64,000 nucleotides of DNA from Hymenobacter ginkgonis. GTDB lineage: Bacteria > Bacteroidota > Bacteroidia > Cytophagales > Hymenobacteraceae. Positions 1 through 8,626 of the stretch are shown piece by piece. The stretch is taken from assembly GCF_009755225.1 (NCBI RefSeq), contig NZ_WQKZ01000003.1:992001-1056000 (forward strand), in the 5' to 3' direction. Position numbers and translations under genes: made by a program. How positions within the stretch are numbered: position 1 is the first letter of the stretch; every line of letters begins with the position of its first letter. The notes beneath the pieces were generated by a model, which had not been told where the DNA came from, did not search any database, and saw nothing but the letters and a program-made list of their open reading frames with translations.

Positions 1-1
1 G

Positions 2-1273
2 ACCGCTAACCGCACCGGCTTAAAGGCGGGTAAGTACTACTGCACCATTACCGATAGCCACGGTGCGACCGTGGAAGTGGAGGTCAACCTAGTGCCCAAC
101 CGCTTCTACTGGAGCCGCAACCCCATCCTGCTGGCGCTCGATGCCGGCGAGGCCTACCGCCTGGACCCCACCACCAAGCCTAACCTGACCTTTTTGGTCG
201 ACGTGTTCCTGGAGCTGGAGTACCTGAGCGGCGACTTCGTGCAGATCGGCACCTCGCTGGAGCAGCCCGCTGACCGCCAGGGGCGCACCACGTTTCAGGT
301 CGAAGGCCTGCTCGATGCCTTTCTGGAGTGGCACGTGCCGCAGGTGGGCGCCAGCACGCCCGAGCTGGCCGGCCCGCTGTTCCGGCGCTTCTATTTGCAG
401 CACGCCGAGCAGTTTGGCCAGGAGCCGGTGCGCGGGGCCACGACGACGCTGGAGCACAAATACGTCGTGCGCGGGGGCCTCAACTTCTACGAGTCGCAGG
501 CCCTGACTTGGTTCCAGAGCTACCAGCCCGCGCAGCTGCCCTTTCTCACCTGGGAACCCAACGCCAAATACGTGCTGGCCGACCAGCCGGAGTACTTGTA
601 TTACATGGTGCTGGGCGCGCCGGGCAACTTCCGCACGATGGTGCGCGTGGGCTTCAGCGACCACACCAGCCAGGTTTTCATCCGCCAGGGCGCCGATGAC
701 GTGCGCAACTACGAGGTGTACTGCCTGCCGGTGAGCTACCAGGCCCTGGAGCTGGCCAGCCTCGTGACGGCTACCCAGCAGGTAGTCTGGTGGGAGGTCT
801 ACGTCACGACCGACGACCAGGCCACGGTGCTGAGCGAAACCCGGCGCTTTTACCTCAACGCTCGGCGCTTCCCGCACCGGCGCTACCTACTGTTTGCCAC
901 GAGCCTGGGGGGCATGGCCACCTATGCGGCGCTGGGCGAAACACAGCTCGACGTGGAGGTCAAGGGCGACGAGACGGCCCTGAGCCTGGGGCCGAGCTAC
1001 GACGTGCTGGCCGGCGACGTGGCCGTCAACGAGCGCACGCTGCGCCCCGTCGTCAAGCTGGCGGCCGGCCCGCGCAGCCAGGGCCAGCTGGTGGCCTCGC
1101 AGGACCTGCTGCTGAGTCGGCGCGTGCTGCTGCTGCACGAGCGGGGCCAGCGCTGGCTGCCGGGCTTCATCAAAACCAAAACCGTGACCCTGCTCGATGA
1201 GAGCAAGCAGGTGCCCACTCAGGAAGTGGAGTTCTACCTCACCACCGAACGCTTTCACACTCCTTCCTTATGA
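2..1273 (+). CDS. Phage tail-associated or surface protein, 5' partial, with SprB-like segment
   Basis: The reading frame is open from base 2, so the gene begins outside the window; the GTG at 71 is internal. The first visible residues (GLKAGKYYCTITDSHGAT) match the end of a SprB/Ig-like repeat (pattern LxAGxYxxTVTDxxG) typical of Bacteroidota adhesins. The remaining 400 residues match no family I recognise; they are rich in beta-strand-like stretches. The stop overlaps the next ATG (ATGA), so it is translationally coupled to the tail gene downstream. A receptor-binding or tail-tip role is inferred from context only. Confidence 0.6.
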   Translation, partial: TANRTGLKAGKYYCTITDSHGATVEVEVNLVPNRFYWSRNPILLALDAGEAYRLDPTTKPNLTFLVDVFLELEYLSGDFVQIGTSLEQPADRQGRTTFQVEGLLDAFLEWHVPQVGASTPELAGPLFRRFYLQHAEQFGQEPVRGATTTLEHKYVVRGGLNFYESQALTWFQSYQPAQLPFLTWEPNAKYVLADQPEYLYYMVLGAPGNFRTMVRVGFSDHTSQVFIRQGADDVRNYEVYCLPVSYQALELASLVTATQQVVWWEVYVTTDDQATVLSETRRFYLNARRFPHRRYLLFATSLGGMATYAALGETQLDVEVKGDETALSLGPSYDVLAGDVAVNERTLRPVVKLAAGPRSQGQLVASQDLLLSRRVLLLHERGQRWLPGFIKTKTVTLLDESKQVPTQEVEFYLTTERFHTPSL

Positions 1274-2748
1274 TTGGCTTTCAAGTCGATGCCGGCGCCT
1301 TGGAGCTGGCCGAGGGCACGATTTCGATGGAAATCAGCAGCCCCTATTTCTCGCTCGATTCGGTGCCCGGCACCATCACCTACCCCTTCGGCCTGCCGCG
1401 CTCGCCGGCCAACCAGGTGCGCCTCAACTTCCCCGAGGTGCGGGCCGACCAGGGCGAGAAAATCGCGCCTCTGCCCACCCAGCTCTTCATCGACGGCGTG
1501 CTGCGCTGGGTCGGCGCCCTGGTGTATTTGGACTACGACGAGGAAAAGCAGCTCTACGCGTACAACTTCGTGGCCGACGCGGCCGACCTGGCCAGCCGCA
1601 TCGACGGCGTCTCGCTCCGGAGCCTGGACCTGGGCACGGTGCCGCTGGAGCTGGTGCCCGATGCGCCCGACTACGCGCTGCCCTGCCTGCGCAACTCGTT
1701 GTTTTATGACCAGGACAAGGTGGCGGCCTACTGCCACGTGGTGAATTACTACCGCGGGGGCTACCAGCTGGCGCCGGGCGGCAAGCGCTCGCCCATCGTG
1801 CCGTTTCTGCGCCTGATTCCGCTGCTGCGCCGCGTGCTGGCGGCGATGGACTACGCCCTGAGCGGCCCCTGGCTGGACGAGGTGGAGGCCCAACAGCTCA
1901 TCATCTACTCCGACCGCGCGGCCGAGGATGCCACCGGCAACGTGCTAACCGAGTTCCCGCTCAACCGCCACGTGCCGGATATGCAGCTGGGCGACGTGCT
2001 GGTCAACCTGCAAAAAGTGCTGGGCCTGGCCTACGACTTTCACCCGGTGCGCCGCGAGTTGCGCATCAAGAGCCTGCGCGACGTGGTGGCCGACCAGGCC
2101 TACGTGGACCGGGCGGTCGGGGGCCTGGCCCGCACGACGGCCGTCACCACCGATGGCTTCAGCCTGGAGATGGGCCTGGAGGACGATGAGCTGAACAAAA
2201 CCCTCGATACGGGCTGGACAAAGCTAGTCGTCGGCAACGGCAAGGAAGTCATCAGCACCGACGCCGGCACGCTGCACGTGCTGCGCGAGGCCGACCCCGT
2301 CGACGCCGGGCGCCAGTGGCTGGTGCCGGCCGTCGAGGCTAAGGGCGCCAGCCTGGCCTTCGAGCAGGGCGACGACTCGCGCTGCGGCCTGCGCCTGCTC
2401 TTCGACCGGGGCCTGCAGGGCGACGATGCGGCCAATCCCTACCCCCTGGCCACGTGGGACCTGGTCAACTTTTTGGGCTTCCAGGTGGGCGAGAGCACCC
2501 TGCATTGGGAGGGCGATAACGGCCTCTACGCCACCCGCCACCAGGCCTGGTTCGACTTTCTGGAGCGCGCCACCACCAAGGAGCGCACCATGCAATTCAG
2601 TGTGGTGGATTTGCTCACGCTCGACCCGGCCCGCAAGGAGCTGGTCGCCGGCAAAAAGTACCTCTGGGAGAAGATCTCGCTGAACCTGAGCACCACCGGG
2701 CGCGCCCTCACCACGGCCGCCTTCACCTACCGCTACTGCCGCCTGTAA
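1270..2748 (+). CDS. Phage tail/baseplate-type protein
   Basis: A 492-residue protein starting MIGFQVDAGALEL. I read it as a tail-tip or baseplate component from its position two genes upstream of the gp10-like and tape measure genes and from its length; I see no catalytic motif. It overlaps its upstream neighbour by ATGA and shares one base (TAATG) with the downstream gene, a tight phage-style operon. An alternative is a structural protein of a tailocin or other phage-derived particle, since no capsid or lysis gene is in the window. Confidence 0.5.
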   Translation: MIGFQVDAGALELAEGTISMEISSPYFSLDSVPGTITYPFGLPRSPANQVRLNFPEVRADQGEKIAPLPTQLFIDGVLRWVGALVYLDYDEEKQLYAYNFVADAADLASRIDGVSLRSLDLGTVPLELVPDAPDYALPCLRNSLFYDQDKVAAYCHVVNYYRGGYQLAPGGKRSPIVPFLRLIPLLRRVLAAMDYALSGPWLDEVEAQQLIIYSDRAAEDATGNVLTEFPLNRHVPDMQLGDVLVNLQKVLGLAYDFHPVRRELRIKSLRDVVADQAYVDRAVGGLARTTAVTTDGFSLEMGLEDDELNKTLDTGWTKLVVGNGKEVISTDAGTLHVLREADPVDAGRQWLVPAVEAKGASLAFEQGDDSRCGLRLLFDRGLQGDDAANPYPLATWDLVNFLGFQVGESTLHWEGDNGLYATRHQAWFDFLERATTKERTMQFSVVDLLTLDPARKELVAGKKYLWEKISLNLSTTGRALTTAAFTYRYCRL

Positions 2749-3191
2749 TGACTGCTAATCCGACCCTGGTCAGTGACCTGGATGTGGCCAAAAAGTGGCT
2801 GGACATCACCATTACCCGCTTTGTCGACAACATGCGCCAGCTGCGCATCCAGGATACGGGCGCCCTCATGGCCAGCTTCAAGCAGCAGGTCGTGGGCTCC
2901 GCGGAGGGGCGCCTGCAGCTGACGCTTTCCTACGCCCTGTACGGCAAGTTTGTCGACATGGGCGTCGGCCGCGGCATGGGCGCTGGCGTCACCAAAAAGG
3001 ACGACGGCTACGACCGCATCCGCAAAACGCGGGGCCAGCTGCGCCGCCACACCCGCAAGCCGCGCAACTGGTACTCGCGCGAGATGAGCTACCAGACCAA
3101 GCGCCTCTCCGAACTCATGCTCGACCTCTACGGGCAAGTCCTGATTACCACGGCCACCGACGTGCCGGGGGAAACTACAATCAATTTCTAA
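2748..3191 (+). CDS. HK97 gp10-like minor tail/neck protein
   Basis: A 147-residue basic protein. The N-terminal helix, the DTGALMASF segment and the later YALYGKFVDMGVGRGMGAG stretch are the pattern of gp10-like head-tail joining or minor tail proteins, where 'DTGxLxxS' and 'YaxfvexG' are conserved. The C-terminal half is very basic (RRHTRKPRNWYSRE). Starts at the ATG overlapping the previous stop by one base. Location upstream of the tape measure gene supports a tail-assembly role. Confidence 0.55.
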   Translation: MTANPTLVSDLDVAKKWLDITITRFVDNMRQLRIQDTGALMASFKQQVVGSAEGRLQLTLSYALYGKFVDMGVGRGMGAGVTKKDDGYDRIRKTRGQLRRHTRKPRNWYSREMSYQTKRLSELMLDLYGQVLITTATDVPGETTINF

Positions 3192-3211
3192 CCGCAATTT
3201 CTACGTGAATT

Positions 3212-3409
3212 ATGGCACTCGATCTATCCCTCAAAAACCTGCAAATCCTGGCTCAGCAGCCCCTAAAAGACATTCGTAACCTGCCGTTGGATGAGGCCTT
3301 TCCGGCCAAAGCCCAGGCTTTACGGCAGCTGCACCAGACCCGGCAAGCCAGCTTCACGGCCGAAGTGCAGCGCCAAGTCGACCTATTTGCTAACCTGCTA
3401 ACGCGCTAG
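3212..3409 (+). CDS. Small phage protein, unknown
   Basis: A 65-residue protein (MALDLSLKNLQILAQQ...) lying between the gp10-like gene and the tape measure gene, 20 nt after the former and 5 nt before the latter. No motif recognised; helical composition. Its position is the one where tail-assembly chaperones are often found, but it is shorter than most of these and I see no slippery sequence linking it to a second frame. Treat as a conserved-position unknown. Confidence 0.5.
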   Translation: MALDLSLKNLQILAQQPLKDIRNLPLDEAFPAKAQALRQLHQTRQASFTAEVQRQVDLFANLLTR

Positions 3410-3414
3410 TTCTG

Positions 3415-6400
3415 ATGGCCGATACTACCAGCGAACAACGGAAAATAGAGATTCTGCTCAATGCCGCGCAGGCGAACGCCAGTATCAAGGACATGGGCGC
3501 GGCCGTGGGGCTGCTCAAGAATCAGCTCAGTAAAATGAGCGAGGACGACCCGCGTCGGGAGCAGATGAAGAAGGACTTTCAGGAATTGAAAGCCCGCGTC
3601 AAGGCAGCCAGCGACGAGATTAACGGGTTCGTAAAGTCGGAGCAGCAGCTGCGCGAGGAAAACGAGCAGCTGGTGGCCTCGCAGGCGGCCACCGTGGCAG
3701 CTGGCCAGAAGCAGACGGCCTCCTACCGCGAAATCAAGGAGGCGGCCGGCCTGCTGGGTCAGCAGCTGGAGGAACTCTCGGCCGACGACCCTGGCCGGGA
3801 CCAGCTGATTGCGGACTACCAGGAGCTGAAAACCCGCATGGGGGAGGCTAAGGAGGCGTTCGAGCACACGGCCAAGTCGGCGGAGCAGCTGCGCCTGGAG
3901 CAGGAGCAGCTGGCCGAGTCGAATCGCCAACTCGTGGCGACTGGCCAGCAGGCCGGCGCCTCGCTGACGGATATGAAGTCGGCGGCCGGCCTGCTGGAAA
4001 AGCAGTTGCACGAAATGTCGACCGACGACCCTGGCCGCGCGGCCATGATTCGGGACTTTCAGCTGCTGCAGCAGCGCATCGGTGCCGCCAAGGACGAGGT
4101 CAATACCTACGTCAAAACGGAGGAGGAGCTGCGCATTGAAACCGAGAAGCTCAACCAGGAAAATGCCCAGGTGGTGCTCAACGGCAAGAAAGTGTCGGCC
4201 TCGTTCAACGAAATGGACCAGGCAGGCAAGCTCTTGGAGAAGCAGCTGAAGGACCTCTCGGCCGATGACCCCGGCCGGAAAAAACTGCTCGATGACTACA
4301 AGGCCCTGCAGGATCGCATCGAAGGCGTGAAAAAGGAAATGGGCGAGGCCCAGGAGGAGAGCAGCGTTTTCAAGGAGGCGCTGGCCTTCGCGGGGGTAGC
4401 CGTCGGGGCCGAGGCCGTGCTGGAGGGCGTGAAGGAATTAGGGGCTGAAATCGTCAATACGACCAAGGAAGTAGCGGAGCTGCGAGGCAACATCAACACC
4501 ATGACCGGCGCCACCGGCGCCGAGCTGGATGGCCTCACCACGTCGGTGCTGGCCGTCTCGCGCACGTTCGGCAAGGATTTCAACGAGGTACTCGTCGCCG
4601 GCAACACCCTCTCCAAGCAGATGGGCGTGAGCCAGCAGGAGGCCATGCGCCTGATTCAGCAAGGCTTTCTGGCCGGCGCCGACGCCGGGGGTGATTTCCT
4701 CGACCAGGTGAAAGAGTATGCCCCGCAGTTTAAGGATGCCGGCTTCGCGGCGCAGGACTTTATCGGCCATATTTCGCAGTCAGCCACCCAGGGCATCTTC
4801 TCCGACAAGGGGGCCGACGTGGTGAAGGAATTCGGCCTGCGGATTCGGGAGCAAACTAAAGCCACCACCGAGGCCATGCAGGCCGCGTTTGGCAGCGACT
4901 TCACGAAGCAGATATTCGACGGCATCAACAACGGCAGCATCACCGTCGAGCAGGCGCTGCAAAAAGTGGGCAAAGAGCTGGATGAAACCAAGATTCCCGC
5001 CAGCCAGCTGCAGACGGTGATCGCAGATGTATTCGGCGGCCCTGGCGAGGATGCCGGCATTGATTATTTGAAAAGCCTGAAAAACGTAGGCAAGGGCGTT
5101 GACGACCTGGTCGACAAAACCAACGTCTACACCCAGCGCCAGGAGCGGCTGCTGAATTCCCAAACGGAGCTAGCCGAGGCCCAGAACGAGCTGACCAAAG
5201 AGTTTGAGGGGGGCGGCACCGTGCTGGACACGTTGACTAACAAGTCGATGACGGTGCTCTACACCTTGCTGGCTTCGCTCGGGGCTACGTTCAAAGAGCT
5301 GTTTCAGCCGATTGAGGACATTTGGGCGGAGCTGGGGCACTTGGCCGAGTCGATGGGCTGGGTAAGCGAAGGCACCCTGACGGCCAAGACCGCCGGCCAG
5401 GCGCTGGGCGAGGTGTTCCGCCTCATGTTTATCCCCACCCGGCTGCTGTGGGGCGTCATTTCGGACCTGGTGAAAGCCACGGTGGAGTGGGCGATGCACT
5501 CGGAAAGTGCCCGTAACGTGCTGGAGCTGATAGCGGCGCCGGTGCAGATCTTCTACGAATTGCTCAGCAACGGCCCCGCCTATTTCCAGGCGTTCTCGGC
5601 CGCGGCGGAGGCCAGCTTCGGTACCCTGGGCCGGGCCTGGAAGCGCGTGAAAGAGGGCGATTTTGGGGGCGCAAAGGATGAGTTTGCGGCCCTGGGCAAA
5701 AATGCCGGCGATGCCTACCGCGAGGCGTTTGCCGCGGCGACGGCCAAGAAAGTGGTCTCCTCGACGTCCAGCGTGCAGGAGGCCGGCGACGACGGCCCGG
5801 CGCGCGCCCAGGGCGGCGATGGCCTGACTGATGCAGCACGTGCCAAAGCGGCCAAGGATGCGGAAAAAGCCCGCGAGGCAGCGCGCAAAAAGCTGAAGGC
5901 GGAGCAGGATAAGGCCGACCAGGAGCGCCTCAATAGCCTGAAAGAATGGATCAAAAACGAGGGCGACCAGCTCGACATGCGCAACCTGCGCAAGGCGGCC
6001 CGCGACACGCAGTCGTTCACGGATGAGGAGAAGCGGCGCTACGAGCAGCAGCAGAAAATCTACGATGCGGCCACCAAGCAGGTCGACTCGCTGACGGGTC
6101 TGGAGGCCGACTATACCGAGCAGGTGACGGCTATTGTGGAGGAGCGTGAGCTGCAACTGCGCGAGTTGCAGGCCAAGTTCAACGAGCAGGACGAGGTCGA
6201 GCGCAAGAAAAAGGTCGACGAGAAAATCGCTATGAACCAGGCCGAGTCGGAGGAGGCCCTGGCCCGCCTGGCCCTGAAGCTGGCCGATGGCACGCTCGAC
6301 CAGGAGCACTACGACGAGGCGATTTACCAGGCCAAGCAGGCGGCCCGCGACCGTGAGCTGGCGCTGGTGAAGCTGAAAAACGGCGAGGAGTCGGCCGAGT

Positions 6401-7260
6401 ATAAGAAGCTGAACGCCGAGAAGTTAAAGGAGGAGGCGGCTCACACGACCAAGACCAAGGCCCTCAACGACGACCTGAGCCGGTTTAAAAAAGGGCTGGG
6501 TAATGTCGAGAAAGTGCTTAATAATGAAGGCGTCGTGGCGCTGGAGGAGAGTCTGGGCAAGCAGACGGTGCTCTACAAAGCCTTCAAACTGGCCCGCAAG
6601 GTGGATGCGCTGGCTAACATCGGGGTAGCTCTGTGGGAAGAGGTGCAGGAATACTGGAAAACTGCCTCGAAGATGGGACCCATCGCGGGGCCTATCTACG
6701 GCGTAGGCATGAGTGGCCTGGCTGTGCTCAGGGCAGGCACGGCGGCGGCCAAGATTAACGGCTACGCCAAGGGTGGCGCCACCGGCGACGGCGTGCAGAT
6801 GCAGCGCCCTGGTGGTGGGGGCAGCATGTGGGACGTGGTGAAGCAGGCCACCGGCCTCGGAATTGCCAGCAATGGTAAACTGATGGATGAGCAGGGCCTG
6901 GAGATTGCCGGCGTCGTCCATAAAAACGAGTACGTGATTCCGGCCTGGATGCGGCAGGACCCGCAGGTGCTCCAGGTGGAGGACTGGCTGGAGACGCGCC
7001 GGCAGCGCGGCTACGCGCAGGGCGGCCCCACCACGGAGGGCGACCGCCAGGGGCGTGCTGCCGGCGACGTGCTGGCCAGCGACGACGCCTCGGGAGGCAA
7101 CCAGCAGTTGGTGCAGGTGCTGGCCTCGCTCGATCAGCGCCTGCGCCTAGTGGAGGACTGGCCGACCCAGCTCGAGGTCGTGCTCGACTTGCTTGGTTTG
7201 GAGCGTGACCAGGAGAAATTGAAAAAGGTGCGGACGAGCTCAGCCATCCGGTCAAAGTAG
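3415..7260 (+). CDS. Tail tape measure protein
   Basis: 1281 residues, by far the largest gene here. Residues 22-300 hold four tandem 80-residue units; then hydrophobic segments near residues 320-345 and 605-620, a long charged coiled-coil stretch (about 800-1030, rich in K/E/Q/A), and a glycine-rich hydrophobic segment near 1085-1110 (GPIAGPIYGVGMSGLAVL). Size, helical repeats and mid-protein hydrophobic patches are diagnostic of tape measure proteins, which set tail length and line the tail lumen. It is the last gene of the phage run and is followed directly by a strong hairpin terminator, unusual because tail-tip genes normally follow the tape measure. Confidence 0.8.
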   Translation: MADTTSEQRKIEILLNAAQANASIKDMGAAVGLLKNQLSKMSEDDPRREQMKKDFQELKARVKAASDEINGFVKSEQQLREENEQLVASQAATVAAGQKQTASYREIKEAAGLLGQQLEELSADDPGRDQLIADYQELKTRMGEAKEAFEHTAKSAEQLRLEQEQLAESNRQLVATGQQAGASLTDMKSAAGLLEKQLHEMSTDDPGRAAMIRDFQLLQQRIGAAKDEVNTYVKTEEELRIETEKLNQENAQVVLNGKKVSASFNEMDQAGKLLEKQLKDLSADDPGRKKLLDDYKALQDRIEGVKKEMGEAQEESSVFKEALAFAGVAVGAEAVLEGVKELGAEIVNTTKEVAELRGNINTMTGATGAELDGLTTSVLAVSRTFGKDFNEVLVAGNTLSKQMGVSQQEAMRLIQQGFLAGADAGGDFLDQVKEYAPQFKDAGFAAQDFIGHISQSATQGIFSDKGADVVKEFGLRIREQTKATTEAMQAAFGSDFTKQIFDGINNGSITVEQALQKVGKELDETKIPASQLQTVIADVFGGPGEDAGIDYLKSLKNVGKGVDDLVDKTNVYTQRQERLLNSQTELAEAQNELTKEFEGGGTVLDTLTNKSMTVLYTLLASLGATFKELFQPIEDIWAELGHLAESMGWVSEGTLTAKTAGQALGEVFRLMFIPTRLLWGVISDLVKATVEWAMHSESARNVLELIAAPVQIFYELLSNGPAYFQAFSAAAEASFGTLGRAWKRVKEGDFGGAKDEFAALGKNAGDAYREAFAAATAKKVVSSTSSVQEAGDDGPARAQGGDGLTDAARAKAAKDAEKAREAARKKLKAEQDKADQERLNSLKEWIKNEGDQLDMRNLRKAARDTQSFTDEEKRRYEQQQKIYDAATKQVDSLTGLEADYTEQVTAIVEERELQLRELQAKFNEQDEVERKKKVDEKIAMNQAESEEALARLALKLADGTLDQEHYDEAIYQAKQAARDRELALVKLKNGEESAEYKKLNAEKLKEEAAHTTKTKALNDDLSRFKKGLGNVEKVLNNEGVVALEESLGKQTVLYKAFKLARKVDALANIGVALWEEVQEYWKTASKMGPIAGPIYGVGMSGLAVLRAGTAAAKINGYAKGGATGDGVQMQRPGGGGSMWDVVKQATGLGIASNGKLMDEQGLEIAGVVHKNEYVIPAWMRQDPQVLQVEDWLETRRQRGYAQGGPTTEGDRQGRAAGDVLASDDASGGNQQLVQVLASLDQRLRLVEDWPTQLEVVLDLLGLERDQEKLKKVRTSSAIRSK
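3478..4340 (+). repeat. Four in-frame 240-bp (80-residue) repeats in tape measure gene
   Basis: The units start at 3478, 3718, 3958 and 4198 and each carries the motif [ST]xDDPxR followed by a D[FY]xxLxxR helix; the DDP codons fall at exactly 240-bp intervals (3541, 3781, 4021, 4261). The copies are diverged in sequence, and the fourth loses similarity after about 4340. Spacing is directly visible; effect on tail length is inference. Confidence 0.85.
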
Positions 7261-7282
7261 GCGTTCGAAAAACCTCCCTAAA

Positions 7283-7316
7283 AAAGGCCCCAAAAACCTG
7301 CGTTTTTGGGGCCTTT
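7283..7316 (+). terminator. Rho-independent terminator after tape measure gene
   Basis: A perfect 15-bp stem (7283-7297 with 7302-7316) around the loop CTGC, with A/T tracts at both outer ends, 22 nt after the tape measure stop. The symmetry would allow it to work in both directions. Confidence 0.85.
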
Positions 7317-7406
7317 AGCGTGGGTCCGGAATTCATTCGAAAAACAGTAGTTTTGTGAATAATACTTTCCTGCCTTAAGTAGGCATTCCACTGCGCACAA
7401 TTTGTC

Positions 7407-7841
7407 ATGTATCACATCATTTATAGTAGTCAGGCTAAAAAAGCGATGACGCTCACTACGCTCGTCGTGTTGCTCATGCAGGCGCGCGCCCTCAACGAGC
7501 GCCAGCACGTGACGGGGGCGTTGGTGTACGGCGCTGGCCAGTTCATGCAAGTAATGGAAGGGGAGGAGGCCGTTATCAAGGACCTCTACGAGCGCATCGT
7601 CCAGGACCCGCGTCACCACGACGTCCGCAAGCTCGCCGAGGGGCCCATTGCGACCCGCAGCTTTGCCCAGTGGGCCATGGCGTTTGGGGAAGTGCCCGCC
7701 GATAAGTTTGAGGTGTTGTGCCGCGTGGCAGAGTATCAGACCCCGGCGCAAATGGCTGACCACCTCGCCGTGGGTAGGGCAGTAGATGAACGCCTGCTAG
7801 CCAAAATGAAAGAACTCGTGCACATGCACGCCAAAGGGTAA
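7407..7841 (+). CDS. BLUF-domain blue-light photoreceptor
   Basis: A 144-residue short BLUF protein (flavin-binding blue-light sensor). Family residues are all present: Tyr6 (HIIYSS), Asn30 (LNERQHVTGAL), Gln48 (GQFMQVMEGEE), and Trp89/Met91 in FAQWAMAF. The domain fills residues 1-95; the rest is a helical cap, so there is no output domain in cis and signalling must go through a partner. The stop is only 6 nt before the ATG of a serine recombinase, so the two are probably cotranscribed. Light sensing is well supported by the residues; a link to recombination is inference. Confidence 0.9.
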   Translation: MYHIIYSSQAKKAMTLTTLVVLLMQARALNERQHVTGALVYGAGQFMQVMEGEEAVIKDLYERIVQDPRHHDVRKLAEGPIATRSFAQWAMAFGEVPADKFEVLCRVAEYQTPAQMADHLAVGRAVDERLLAKMKELVHMHAKG

Positions 7842-7847
7842 CAGGCG

Positions 7848-8423
7848 ATGCGAGTAGCTCTCTATGCCCGCGTCTCGACGAAAGACAAAGGCCAAACCAA
7901 CGAAAATCAACTGCGCGAGCTGCGCGCCTTCGCCCAGCGGCTAGGCTACTCCCTATATAAGGAGTACTGTGACCAGGAAAGCGGCGGCAGCGCCGAGCGG
8001 CCTCAGTTTCAGCAACTCTTTGTGGATGCTCACCAGCGGCGCTTTGACGTGGTGCTGTTCTGGAGCCTCGACCGCTTCAGCCGCGAGGGGGTGACCGAGA
8101 CGCTCAACCACCTGCAACGACTCACGGCGGCCGGCGTGCAATTCAAGTCCTTCACCGAGCAGTACCTCGACAGCACCGGTATGTTTCGCGAGGCCATCAT
8201 TGGCTTTTTGGCCGCCATCGCCAAGCAGGAGCGCGTACGCTTCTCCGAGCGCATCAAAGCCGGCCAGGCCCGTAGTAATAAGGCTCCCGGCCGGCCCGCC
8301 CTGGCCGATGAGTTGGTGGCCGAAGTGCGGCGCCTAAGAGGGGAGGGGCTCACCCTTAAAAGGATTCAGCTAGCTACTGGCGTGCCCGTGGCAACCATAC
8401 ACAAGTACCTCGTAGCGGTATAA
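7848..8423 (+). CDS. Small serine recombinase (resolvase/invertase family)
   Basis: 191 residues. N-terminal catalytic resolvase domain: MRVALYARVSTKDKGQT contains the catalytic Ser (ARVST), with the later conserved Arg/Asp cluster in LFWSLDRFSREGVTET and the family stretch AIAKQERVRFSERIKAGQ. A short C-terminal helix-turn-helix follows (LRGEGLTLKRIQLATGVPVATIHKYL). Length fits small resolvases and DNA invertases, not large phage integrases. Starts 6 nt after the BLUF gene. It may act at the phage boundary, at the inverted repeat at 8528-8560, or elsewhere; no crossover site can be assigned from sequence alone. Confidence 0.88.
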   Translation: MRVALYARVSTKDKGQTNENQLRELRAFAQRLGYSLYKEYCDQESGGSAERPQFQQLFVDAHQRRFDVVLFWSLDRFSREGVTETLNHLQRLTAAGVQFKSFTEQYLDSTGMFREAIIGFLAAIAKQERVRFSERIKAGQARSNKAPGRPALADELVAEVRRLRGEGLTLKRIQLATGVPVATIHKYLVAV

Positions 8424-8527
8424 AATAGGGTTCTCAAAGGCCCTAGATCACTTTTTTAGCTATGGGAACTGCTGGCAAGCCTGGGTAGTGGCTCGATTGC
8501 TGCCGGATATAATAGGTGGGTTCTTGC

Positions 8528-8560
8528 TATTATACTGTTTATTAGCAAAACAGTATAATA
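8528..8560. repeat. 13-bp perfect inverted repeat downstream of recombinase
   Basis: Arms 8528-8540 and 8548-8560 are perfect reverse complements (TATTATACTGTTT and its complement) separated by 7 nt (ATTAGCA). AT-rich within GC-rich surroundings, 105 nt after the recombinase stop and about 65 nt before the next gene. It could be a recombinase site, an operator or a stem-loop; it lacks a T-tract placed as in a normal terminator. Confidence 0.6.
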
Positions 8561-8626
8561 AGCATGCTGAACGTAGTAGAGCTAGCGCTTATAAATGCCT
8601 GTTAGGTAGGTATATTTATACGCTAA

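Noticed and set aside
7264..7345. Repeated TTCGAAAAA on both sides of the terminator as phage att core
   Set aside because: Only 9 nt, one-sided context, no integrase or tRNA adjoining; cannot be supported.
7352..7370. TTTG ... TACTTTC before the BLUF gene as a Bacteroidota promoter
   Set aside because: Spacer is only 7 nt instead of about 17-21.
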